From Lactobacillus corticis (lineage in GTDB: Bacteria > Bacillota > Bacilli > Lactobacillales > Lactobacillaceae): 64,000 nt of DNA. Each line of letters starts with the position of its first letter. Position 1 is the stretch's first letter. Shown here in pieces: positions 52,481-60,238 of this stretch. The stretch lies in the NCBI RefSeq assembly GCF_018327645.1, contig NZ_BMAY01000002.1, forward strand, positions 62,001 through 126,000, read 5' to 3'. The position numbers were made by a program, and so were the translations under genes. The notes under the pieces are model-generated. The model was given only the letters and a program-made list of their open reading frames with translations, was not told the DNA's origin and did not search any database.

Positions 52481-52486
52481 AAGCGT

Positions 52487-52637
52487 AGTGAACGAAAGAA
52501 ATTTCACTCACTCAATTTTTTGTTTTTCATTCATTCTCCTTCAAATATAATAATGAAAAATCTTGGTGAAGTGGGATCCCCAACCCATTTCATCTTCTAT
52601 CCCCGTTAATGCGCCGTGTGAACCACGGCGTTTTTTT
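52487..52637 (+). ncRNA. Candidate small RNA A (tandem pair), ~150 nt
   Basis: TATAAT at 52475-52480 predicts +1 near 52487. Structure in order: 5' hairpin AGTGAA/TTCACT (52487-52508); hairpin TTTTTCATT/AATGAAAAA (52523-52531 with 52552-52560) whose loop shows CTCCTTC (52536-52542), an anti-Shine-Dalgarno sequence; hairpin GAAGTGGG/CCCATTTC (52568-52591); and terminator CGCCGTG/CACGGCG with seven T (52612-52637). It shares its promoter box and layout with RNA B. An 18-codon frame inside (52553-52609) has no ribosome binding site. Confidence 0.65.
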
Positions 52638-52714
52638 ATGCTTATTTTTTTCTGAACGGGCTTTTTACTAACTTACAAGTGTTTCTTTACTATTTCATAA
52701 ACTTTTATGTGCCT

Positions 52715-52742
52715 TTTCTTCACAATTAACCCGTATTATATA
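52715..52742 (+). promoter_or_regulatory. Promoter of candidate RNA B with shared 13-nt box
   Basis: The same TTTCTTCACAATT (52715-52727), again 22 nt before the -10 (TATATA, 52737-52742). Bases between box and -10 differ, except for TATTATA. Confidence 0.6.
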
Positions 52743-52748
52743 AATCGT

Positions 52749-52860
52749 AGCAAGGCGGTAGAACTTGTTACGATACTCCCACTTTTTATTTCATTCATTC
52801 ATTCTTACTCCTCCAAAGTAGATGAAATTTAAGAGACCTGCAGAAATTGCAGGTCTTTTT
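52749..52860 (+). ncRNA. Candidate small RNA B (tandem pair), ~112 nt
   Basis: Predicted +1 near 52749. A 5' hairpin CGTAGCAAG/CTTGTTACG (52746-52772) is followed by hairpin ATTTCAT/ATGAAAT (52788-52794 with 52822-52828). The large loop of the second hairpin shows TCATTCATTC and CTCCTCC (52808-52814), a strong anti-Shine-Dalgarno sequence. The terminator is AGACCTGC/GCAGGTCT plus T run (52834-52860). No open frame is visible. Confidence 0.65.
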
Positions 52861-52917
52861 CTTTGCCAATAACTAGTACAATGATAAGGGAGTAATCATA
52901 AGAATGTGAGGAAGTCT

Positions 52918-53388
52918 ATGTTTTCACCGTCAATTAAACATTTAATAGAAGAAAAATCCGGTTCCTTTTTAATTCCGGCCAGTCGGATTGCCTTTGTTCA
53001 AGATGATAATCCGCTTTACCACGCCTTTTTAATTCTTACCAAGGTCCGCTATGCCAAAATTCCGGTATTGGATAAGCAAAAACGCGTGGTTGGCCTGCTT
53101 AGTCTAGCTATGATCACCGACAAAATGCTGACAAACGAAGCTATTAACCCAGAAGTATTGAATGAGCTGAAAGTGCGTGACGTCATGCAAACCAAATTTG
53201 CCAAAATCAATTTTGTTGAAACTACGCTAGAAGCCCAACTTCATCTCTTAATCGATAATGCCTTTCTTCCGGTTGTCGACGACAAGGGCGTTTTTCAAGG
53301 CTTATTAACGCGGCGAGAATGGATCAAGGCCTTTAATTACGTTACTCATACTTTTGAAGATAAATATGAAGTCAAAGCCAAAAAGTAA
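52918..53388 (+). CDS. cbpB: CBS-domain protein, CbpB/DarB-like (c-di-AMP binding family)
   Basis: 156 residues with two CBS domains (about 10-70 and 80-145): IPASRIAFVQDDNPLYHAFLILTKVRYAKIPVLD and VRDVMQTKFAKINFVETTLEAQLHLLIDNAFLPVVDD. Stand-alone pairs of this kind in Firmicutes bind cyclic di-AMP and, when unliganded, stimulate the (p)ppGpp synthetase Rel. The ATG at 52918 with GAGGAAG is preferred to an in-frame ATG at 52906. It follows the two candidate sRNAs. Confidence 0.82.
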   Translation: MFSPSIKHLIEEKSGSFLIPASRIAFVQDDNPLYHAFLILTKVRYAKIPVLDKQKRVVGLLSLAMITDKMLTNEAINPEVLNELKVRDVMQTKFAKINFVETTLEAQLHLLIDNAFLPVVDDKGVFQGLLTRREWIKAFNYVTHTFEDKYEVKAKK

Positions 53389-53482
53389 ATTCTAATTTAG
53401 AATCATTACAGTTTACATTTTCAGTTAAAGTGTTATTCTTAAGGTGTACGAAGAAGTGAGAACGAATATATGGAGGCTGATT

Positions 53483-55339
53483 ATGAAACGGCAATGGAAA
53501 TTTTGGGTAGTTGTAGCCCTTGGTATTGTTGCTGTCGTATGTGACTTTGTACTCCACCTTGAACCATTCTTCCAATTCTTCAGCTGGAAAATGAGCATTT
53601 CGGAAATCTTGATTGATATTGTCGGGATTTTCATGGCTTATGAACTGCTAGCTGAAATTATCTCCGACTTGAAGAATGGACGCTGGGGAGTCGACGTTCT
53701 GGCAGTAATTGCGGTAATCTCAACAATCTTAATTCGTGACCATTGGGCTGAATGGATGATTTTGATCATGATGACCGGTGGCGAAACTTTGGAAGATTAC
53801 GCTACTAGTCAAGCTGACAAGGAATTGCGTGCCCTGCTAAGTCGCGCACCTCGCATGGCCAACCGCCTAATCAACGGCAAGATTGAACAAGTTAAAGTAG
53901 AAGATTTGGCAGTAGCTGACCATGTTTTAGTCCGCCCAGGCGAACAAGTCCCAGTCGATGGAGTCATTGTCGATGGTGAGTCTAGTTTTGACCAATCGTC
54001 ACTGACGGGTGAATCAGTACCCGTAGAAAAGGGACCTGATGATGAATTGATGTCTGGTTCCATAAATGGCGACGGGGCTGTCGAGATGAAGGTTACTAAA
54101 TTAGCCAAAGATTCTGAATATCAGACCATCGTGGCCTTAGTTAAATCATCACAAGCCCAACCGGCTAAATTCGTTAAGATGGCCGACCGTTACGCTGTGC
54201 CATTTACGATTATTTCCCTGGTAATAGGGATTGCTGCTTGGATTTTTTCTGGCAACCCTGTGCGTTTTGCGGAAGTTATGGTAGTTGCCTCCCCTTGCCC
54301 GCTGCTGATTGCAGCCCCAGTGGCAATGGTTTCAGGCATGAGCTCAATGTCTAAGCACCACATTATTGTAAAAAGCGGTCCAACTTTGGAAAAATTATCC
54401 CGTGCTAAGACTTTTGCCTTTGATAAGACCGGTACTTTGACTCAGAACCAATTGGAAGTTGAAGAAGTAATCCCGGCTACTGATAAATTCAGCAAAGACC
54501 AGATTCAAGCCTTGGCTGCAAGCGTAGAACAACAATCAACCCACATCGTGGCAGTTTCGCTTGTTAAGAGCACTGACAAGGCGGCATTAAAGCCCGTTAG
54601 CGACTTAACTGAAACGACTGCTCAAGGGGTTGAGGGCGTTGTTGACGGCCATCGGGTTAAGGTCGGTAAGGCTAGCTTTGTCGCCCCTGATCAAGATGTT
54701 AAGCGCGTAAGTGGTTCAGCTGTCTATGTCACAATTGATGGCGAATATGCCGGCTGCATCAGTTTGCGCGACCAGATCCGGCCAGAAACTCCTGAAACTT
54801 TGGCTAGATTACGGCGGCAAGGAGCTCATCACATTATGATGCTGACTGGCGACCGCGAAGCAGTTGCCCAAAAGATTGGTAAAGCTGCCGGCGTGGATGA
54901 TATTCGGCATGACTTGTTGCCTTCTGAAAAGATCGCTGCTATTAAAAACGTTAAACCAGCTGATCGCCCTGTAGTAATGGTTGGCGACGGCGTTAACGAT
55001 GCTCCTAGTTTGACCGCTGCTGATGTTGGTATTGCCATGGGAGCCAAAGGTGCGACAGCCGCTAGTGAAAGTGCTGATGCGGTTATCATGGTTAACGACT
55101 TGAGCAAGGTTAATGATGCGGTCGCAATTTCCAAACATACCATGAAAGTGGCTAATATCGATGTCTTAACAGCGATTGCGATCGTTATTATCATTGAACT
55201 GATTGCCTTCACTGGGGTAATTCCAGCAATTATTGGGGCCATTTTGCAGGAAGTGGTCGATATGATCACGATTAGTTTGGCCTTGTTGGCTAAAACCGAG
55301 CCCAAAAATCCTGAACAAACCGGGCTTGCAGGTAAATAA
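53483..55339 (+). CDS. P1B-type heavy-metal ATPase with SPC motif
   Basis: 618 residues, about eight helices, no N-terminal metal-binding domain. Metal-site motif SPC (270-272, VVASPCPLLIAAPVA), phosphorylation Asp314 in FDKTGTLTQN and GDGVNDAPSLTAADVG. SPC is typical of the P1B-4 group (Co/Zn/Fe efflux), but the last helices end LQEVVDMITISLALLA rather than the HEGGT of classic members, so the substrate is uncertain. Note that the HP motif region reads EQQSTHIVAVSLV, with no Pro after His. The ATG at 53483 follows TGGAGG. Confidence 0.9.
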   Translation: MKRQWKFWVVVALGIVAVVCDFVLHLEPFFQFFSWKMSISEILIDIVGIFMAYELLAEIISDLKNGRWGVDVLAVIAVISTILIRDHWAEWMILIMMTGGETLEDYATSQADKELRALLSRAPRMANRLINGKIEQVKVEDLAVADHVLVRPGEQVPVDGVIVDGESSFDQSSLTGESVPVEKGPDDELMSGSINGDGAVEMKVTKLAKDSEYQTIVALVKSSQAQPAKFVKMADRYAVPFTIISLVIGIAAWIFSGNPVRFAEVMVVASPCPLLIAAPVAMVSGMSSMSKHHIIVKSGPTLEKLSRAKTFAFDKTGTLTQNQLEVEEVIPATDKFSKDQIQALAASVEQQSTHIVAVSLVKSTDKAALKPVSDLTETTAQGVEGVVDGHRVKVGKASFVAPDQDVKRVSGSAVYVTIDGEYAGCISLRDQIRPETPETLARLRRQGAHHIMMLTGDREAVAQKIGKAAGVDDIRHDLLPSEKIAAIKNVKPADRPVVMVGDGVNDAPSLTAADVGIAMGAKGATAASESADAVIMVNDLSKVNDAVAISKHTMKVANIDVLTAIAIVIIIELIAFTGVIPAIIGAILQEVVDMITISLALLAKTEPKNPEQTGLAGK

Positions 55340-55403
55340 TTTGCACTTTGACTGAAAATACCGTACACTATTGTTTATACATAGTAGATATTTTTGTGGT
55401 TGG

Positions 55404-55462
55404 AGTTTCGAAACTTTCAAGATTTGCTTCTTTGGGTCAAGGAGCGACTTGAAAGTTTTTTT
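55404..55462 (+). promoter_or_regulatory. Terminator/possible attenuator just before the antiporter gene
   Basis: AAACTTTCAAG (55411-55421) pairs with CTTGAAAGTTT (55448-55458) and a T run follows. The 5' arm overlaps a competing hairpin AGTTT-CG-AAACT (55404-55415). Only 23 nt separate the T run from the ATG at 55486, too little for a promoter, so antiporter transcripts must pass this terminator. Confidence 0.6.
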
Positions 55463-55485
55463 GTTTTTAGCAGAAAGGAACGGAT

Positions 55486-56655
55486 ATGCACTTTGTAGGT
55501 CAATTAATCTTAATTTTATTGATTTCTAGCCTTTTGGGACAACTCTTTGCCCGCCTTAACTTGCCAGCCGTAATTGGTCAGTTATTGAGCGGAATTGTCC
55601 TTGGGCCCGCCATCTTGGGATGGGTCCATCCAGGAGAAATCGTTTCCCTCTTCTCTGAATTCGGGGTAATCTTGCTCATGTTTTTAGCAGGGCTGGAATC
55701 CGATTTAGACCTGTTGAAAAAATACATGAAATTGAGCGTCACTATCGCAACCATGGGGGTAATCCTGCCCGTCGTCCTGATTGGCGGAGCTTGCATGGCC
55801 TTTGGCATGAAATTCCTCGAAGCCCTCTTTATCGGGATCGTCTTTGCTGCTACCAGTGTTTCAATTTCGGTAGTAGTTTTAAAAGAAGCCGGACAAATGA
55901 ATACGCGGGCCGGCTCAGCCATCCTAGGAGCCGCTGTGGTTGATGATATTTTAGCTGTGATCGTGCTGAGCTTATTTACCAGTTTCAGTCACGAAGGCGG
56001 TAAAACCGGGCTAACTAATAACTTCTTTATTAATCTATTAATCGAAATTGCGTATTTCGTGGTCGTTTGGCTAATTTACCGTTTTGTTGCACCATACTTT
56101 ATGAAGTTGGCCGAAAAAATTGAAGTCAACTATTCAGTAGTTATCGGATCCTTGGTATTAGCTCTGACAATGGCGTGGGCTGCTGATTTTGTAGGCTTGA
56201 GTGCCGTCGTTGGTGCTTTCTTTGGTGGTTTGGCAATTCGCCAAACGCCGCAGCACCAAGAAGTCCAATCTTCAGTTTCCGCAATTGGTTATTCTATTTT
56301 TATTCCAGTCTTTTTCGCTGATATCGGGCTTTCGATGACTTTTGCCAGCTTCTGGAAAGACTTTGTCTTTATTGTAGTCATGACCATCCTAGCCCTGTTT
56401 TCAAAATTCTGGGCCGGCAAATACTCAAGCGAATTGTTCGGCTTTACTAAAGACGAAGGTAATATTGTCGGAGCCGGCATGATTTCACGTGGTGAAGTAG
56501 CTTTGATTGTGGCCCAAATTGGGATTAACTATCACCTTTTCCCCAAAGATATTTATTCTAGCCTAATCCTGGTAATCATTGTAACCACGGTACTATCACC
56601 ATTTATTCTTAACTACTTCATTAAGCGGCACCAAAAAAATAGCAGCATGGCATAA
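55486..56655 (+). CDS. Cation/proton antiporter (CPA2, NapA/KefB type)
   Basis: 389 residues with about 12-13 helices. LNLPAVIGQLLSGIVLGPAILGW and FGVILLMFLAGLESDLDLLKK match the CPA2 Na+/H+ or K+/H+ exchangers, and AAVVDDILAVIVLSLF carries the paired aspartates of the ion site. No C-terminal TrkA domain. AAAGGAA lies before the ATG. Expression seems to depend on read-through of the terminator at 55411-55462. Confidence 0.9.
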   Translation: MHFVGQLILILLISSLLGQLFARLNLPAVIGQLLSGIVLGPAILGWVHPGEIVSLFSEFGVILLMFLAGLESDLDLLKKYMKLSVTIATMGVILPVVLIGGACMAFGMKFLEALFIGIVFAATSVSISVVVLKEAGQMNTRAGSAILGAAVVDDILAVIVLSLFTSFSHEGGKTGLTNNFFINLLIEIAYFVVVWLIYRFVAPYFMKLAEKIEVNYSVVIGSLVLALTMAWAADFVGLSAVVGAFFGGLAIRQTPQHQEVQSSVSAIGYSIFIPVFFADIGLSMTFASFWKDFVFIVVMTILALFSKFWAGKYSSELFGFTKDEGNIVGAGMISRGEVALIVAQIGINYHLFPKDIYSSLILVIIVTTVLSPFILNYFIKRHQKNSSMA

Positions 56656-56689
56656 AAAAGACGTGAGGTTTGCCTCACGTCTTTTATAA
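56654..56689. terminator. Bidirectional terminator, antiporter / CPBP
   Basis: AAAAAGACGTGAGG - TTTG - CCTCACGTCTTTT overlaps the end of the convergent CPBP gene. Confidence 0.9.
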
Positions 56690-57340
56690 TACGCCTAAAG
56701 CGTTGTAGCACATATGAACCAGCATCGAATACCGCAAATCGCGCGTTTCAACATAAACCCATGCGAGTATACACCCTAGCAGTAAATATACGATAATATA
56801 TTTGCTAAAAGTCGGATCGTGCATGTAAGCAAAACAAAAGCCACTAACTAGCACAGCCAAAACTTTATTAGTGCGAGTTGGATGCCTAAAGAACACATTA
56901 AGCAACATGCCTCTAAATAAAGTCTCCTCACAAAAAGGTGCAATAAAAACCACCATTAGGTTATATAAACCCCGAGAGCCATTCTTTTCAATCGCATTTA
57001 ATGCCGATTGGTTGGCAGAAGTGCCACCACCAACTAGATTCAAAGAAACCACTGAGGCAAAGACAATTAAAATATAACCTAACACTGCTATCCCCAGCCG
57101 ATGCCAATCCCAATGCGGTTCTTCATTAAAGTGCCATTCATCAGCTTCGGGGATAGTTTTTTTATACATCCAGAAGATGAAAGCCAAAACTGCCACAGTT
57201 CCAAGTGCTAACAGCCAGCCTGAACTACGATGCAAATGGGCTTTTTGCGGATAAAAATAAAAATATTGCAGATAGGCATAAAGGTAGTAAGTCACGATCA
57301 TCGCCACAAATCTACCAAGGGTTTGCCCAATTTTTTTCAT
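56684..57340 (-). CDS. CPBP (Abi/CAAX-like) intramembrane metalloprotease
   Basis: 218 residues with about seven helices. It carries the EExxxR motif FCEETLFRGMLLN (glutamate pair and Arg), the FxxxH-like region FCFAYMHD and the last-helix HxxxN motif MLVHMCYNALG. Homologues process peptides or act in bacteriocin self-immunity. GGAGGTGG precedes the ATG at 57340. It stands alone. Confidence 0.9.
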   Translation of the reverse strand: MKKIGQTLGRFVAMIVTYYLYAYLQYFYFYPQKAHLHRSSGWLLALGTVAVLAFIFWMYKKTIPEADEWHFNEEPHWDWHRLGIAVLGYILIVFASVVSLNLVGGGTSANQSALNAIEKNGSRGLYNLMVVFIAPFCEETLFRGMLLNVFFRHPTRTNKVLAVLVSGFCFAYMHDPTFSKYIIVYLLLGCILAWVYVETRDLRYSMLVHMCYNALGVL

Positions 57341-57759
57341 GTCTCCACCTCCTAGTTATATATTCTCTATTGTATTATTTCCCAGGTAATAATGCTATTA
57401 AACAAAATAAAACAAACAATTTTGCCGACTGTTCAGTTAAAAGTTCGTTTTGTTTTACGCTTACTATACGCTATATCTTGTGCATTCATTGACAAAAAAT
57501 GTGATTCGCCTACTAGATAATGTGTTTTTTAATATTTTTTGTAAAAAGCACGCTCCTCCCTACTCCGATAAGCCCTTCACCCACTTTTTAAGAAAACAAG
57601 AATGGCTTAATACCAGGCTTTTATGGGATTTCGCAATTTTGACAAGTGCGAATTTTTAGGCTAATTTGTTAATCGTTGCCGCTAATCGGCATAAATATAT
57701 TCGTTTTTTGTATTTTGTATTTTTAATTATCTATTTTGTTTGTGTTAAAGGGGATCCGG
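57341..57759 (+). promoter_or_regulatory. Long intergenic leader before the first BMP gene
   Basis: No gene is supported in this 419-bp stretch. On the plus strand there are two possible promoters: TTGTTT-16 nt-TATATC near 57431-57474, and TTGACA at 57489-57494 with a poor -10. The leader includes a C-rich run GCTCCTCCCTACTCC (about 57551-57565) and the hairpin TGCCG-CTAAT-CGGCA. It may be a structured 5' UTR of the lipoprotein gene; no riboswitch class recognised. Confidence 0.35.
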
Positions 57760-58842
57760 ATGAATTTTAAGCGGATAAAACGTGCCGCTGCTTCAGTCCT
57801 CCTCCTCTCAGCGGTTGGTTTAGTGCTGGCTGCTTGTTCTGGCAAAAAGAACAGCAGTAATGGGAAGACTACGGAACACAGTATTGCATTAGTGACTAAC
57901 AATACTGGCGTAGACGACCATTCTTTCAACCAATCAGCGTGGGAAGGACTGCAAAAGTACGGCAAGAAGTACGGCTTGAAAAAAGGAACCGGTGGCTACA
58001 ACTACTTTGAATCTAGTTCAGCCAGTGATCATGTTCCAAATATCGAACAAGCCATCAATGCTAAATATCAAACTATTGTCGGCGTTGGCTACGAATTAAC
58101 TAGTGCAATCAAGTCTGAGGCGAAAAAACACCCCAAGACTAATTTCATTATGATTGACAACACGATTAACGCCAAAAATGTGGTCTCTGCCACCTTTAAG
58201 AGTCAAGACTCTTCTTACTTGGCTGGGATTGCCGCTGCTTACACCACTAAGACCAATGTAGTTGGTTTTGTCGGCGGAGCTCACAGCGTCATCATTGATA
58301 TGTTTGATGCTGGGTTTACGCAAGGCGTCAAGGACGGCGCTAAGGCCCAAGGCAAGAAGATCAAGATTTTAAACCAGTACGTTGGCAACTTTACCAGTAC
58401 CGACAAGGCTAAAACAATTGCCCAATCGATGTATGCCAATAAGGCTGATGTAATTTATCATGCTGCCGCTACAGCTGGTGAAGGCGTATTTTCAGAAGCC
58501 AAGGCAATCAACCAAAAGCGTTCAGCTGCCAACAAGGTTTGGGTCATCGGGGTTGATAGCGATCAATCCAGTTTAGGCGCTTATACCGATAAAAACGGCA
58601 AGAAGAGCAACTTCACTTTGACTTCTGTCATGAAGGGAATCGGCAAGGTCTGCTACGATATTGCCGTTAAGACCCATGAAGGCAAGTTCCCAGGAGGAAA
58701 GCACTTGGTTTACGGCGTTAAAGGCAATGGTACTTATGTGTTAAAAGGCAACATGAATGCCAAGAGCTGGAAAGCCGTTCAAAAAGCCAAGCAAGCTATT
58801 ATCGCTGGAAAAGTCAAAGTTCCAACAACTCCCAAGAGTTAA
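57760..58842 (+). CDS. BMP-family nucleoside-binding lipoprotein, copy 1
   Basis: 360 residues. Lipoprotein signal with lipobox LVLAACSG (Cys near residue 25), a Ser/Lys linker, then the BMP/Med ligand-binding fold: GVDDHSFNQSAWEGL, VGVGYELTSAI, GGAHSVIIDMFDAGFTQGV and VWVIGVDSDQSS. In relatives (PnrA, TmpC) the Asp and Phe of DxSFNQ bind purine nucleosides. AAAGGGG before the ATG at 57760. First of three tandem paralogues feeding the ABC genes downstream. Confidence 0.92.
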   Translation: MNFKRIKRAAASVLLLSAVGLVLAACSGKKNSSNGKTTEHSIALVTNNTGVDDHSFNQSAWEGLQKYGKKYGLKKGTGGYNYFESSSASDHVPNIEQAINAKYQTIVGVGYELTSAIKSEAKKHPKTNFIMIDNTINAKNVVSATFKSQDSSYLAGIAAAYTTKTNVVGFVGGAHSVIIDMFDAGFTQGVKDGAKAQGKKIKILNQYVGNFTSTDKAKTIAQSMYANKADVIYHAAATAGEGVFSEAKAINQKRSAANKVWVIGVDSDQSSLGAYTDKNGKKSNFTLTSVMKGIGKVCYDIAVKTHEGKFPGGKHLVYGVKGNGTYVLKGNMNAKSWKAVQKAKQAIIAGKVKVPTTPKS

Positions 58843-58898
58843 TTAAACAAAAAAGAAAGTAACCAAAACTCGTTAAGTAAGACATTTAGGACGAAAAA

Positions 58899-59993
58899 AT
58901 GAACAAGAAAATTAAACACTTATTATCTGCAGCAGCCGTCTTCTTAGCTGCTGGTATGACCTTAGCTGCCTGCTCAGGCAAAAAATCAAGCACTGCCTCT
59001 GGCAGCAAGAAGAAAGGCACCGTTGCCTTAATTACTGACGGCAATGGGGTTAACGATAACTCCTTCAACCAATCAGCTTGGAATGGCTTTTTAGCTTACG
59101 GCAAGGAACACAACTTGAAGCGAGGCAACAACGGCTACCAATATTTCCAATCTTCAAGCGCTGCTGACTATGATCCTAACTTTACGCAAGCCGCAAACGC
59201 TGGTTTCCAAACTATTTTTGGGGTTGGCTACCAACTTAAAGACGCCGTTGCTTCGGCAGCCAAGAAATATCCTAAAAAGAACTTCGCAATTATCGACGAT
59301 GTTATTAAGGGTCAAAAGAACGTTGTTTCTGCCAACTTCAAGAGTGAAGACGCCTCTTACCTAGCCGGGGTAGCTGCTGCTTACACTACCAAAACCAATG
59401 TTGTTGGCTTTATCGGCGGAGCCCACGGCGATATCGTTGATTTGTTCGATGCCGGCTTTACCCAAGGGGTTAAGGATGCTGCTAAGGCTCAAGGCAAGAA
59501 GATCACGATCTTAAACCAATACATCGGCAACTTCTCCAGCACCGACAAGGCTAAGTCAATTGCCCAATCAATGTACGCTAAAAAGGCTGATATCATCTTC
59601 CACGCAGCTGGTGGTGCCGGCAACGGTTTATTCCAAGAAGCTAAGAACATCAACCAAGAACGCACTGCTGCTAACAAAGTTTGGGTGATCGGGGTTGACG
59701 TTGACCAATCAAGCCTTGGTTCCTACAAGGACAAGAACGGCAAGAAAGCCAACTTCACTTTAACTTCCGTAATTACCGGGGTTAACGTGGCAGTTAAGGA
59801 CATTTCTGACCGTGCTTACGAAGGCAAATTCCCTGGTGGTAAGAACCTAATTTACGGCCTTAAGAATAATGGGGTTTCAATCACCCAGGGACAACTTTCA
59901 AGCAAAGCTTGGAAGGCTTCTAGAACTGCTAGAACCAAGATTCTCAACAAGACAATCAAGGTTCCAATCCACCCAGCTTCAGCTTCTAAATAA
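58899..59993 (+). CDS. BMP-family nucleoside-binding lipoprotein, copy 2
   Basis: 364 residues with lipobox LAACSG after a short signal peptide. Same fold and motifs as copy 1 (GVNDNSFNQSAWNGF, VIGVDVDQSSLG); here the ligand region has NDN where copies 1 and 3 have DDH. It starts 56 nt after copy 1 with AGGA before the ATG and no obvious terminator between, so both share a transcript. Confidence 0.92.
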   Translation: MNKKIKHLLSAAAVFLAAGMTLAACSGKKSSTASGSKKKGTVALITDGNGVNDNSFNQSAWNGFLAYGKEHNLKRGNNGYQYFQSSSAADYDPNFTQAANAGFQTIFGVGYQLKDAVASAAKKYPKKNFAIIDDVIKGQKNVVSANFKSEDASYLAGVAAAYTTKTNVVGFIGGAHGDIVDLFDAGFTQGVKDAAKAQGKKITILNQYIGNFSSTDKAKSIAQSMYAKKADIIFHAAGGAGNGLFQEAKNINQERTAANKVWVIGVDVDQSSLGSYKDKNGKKANFTLTSVITGVNVAVKDISDRAYEGKFPGGKNLIYGLKNNGVSITQGQLSSKAWKASRTARTKILNKTIKVPIHPASASK

Positions 59994-60055
59994 TTCCATC
60001 TAACTCCGAAGCTATTTTTTACACTTACATTTACATTCTTTACTATTTCCATCTA

Positions 60056-60090
60056 AGAGAGCCAGCTTGAAGTGCAATGGCTCTCTTTTC
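60056..60090 (+). terminator. Terminator after BMP copy 2
   Basis: AAGAGAGCCA - 13 nt - TGGCTCTCTTTTC. Confidence 0.8.
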
Positions 60091-60163
60091 TTAAAAAGCA
60101 AAAATATTGTTCGTGTTTTAAACTGGATCAGACCAACTTTTTCCGAAAACAAAGTTTTTGTAA

Positions 60164-60192
60164 TTGACATCAAACTAACAAATTGTTAAATT
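60164..60192 (+). promoter_or_regulatory. Promoter of BMP copy 3
   Basis: TTGACA (60164-60169), 17 nt, TAAATT (60187-60192), after the preceding terminator. Confidence 0.65.
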
Positions 60193-60238
60193 ACTAAGTG
60201 GAATGTTCGTTTTATAAAATTTCGGAGGAAGAAATATA

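Noticed and set aside
52553-52609. 18-codon frame MKNLGEVGSPTHFIFYPR inside candidate RNA A
   Set aside because: No ribosome binding site, and the start codon lies inside a hairpin stem; structural RNA explains the region better.
54829-55368. 179-codon minus-strand frame opposite the second P-type ATPase
   Set aside because: Composition mirrors the sense gene and there are no start signals; it is a shadow frame.
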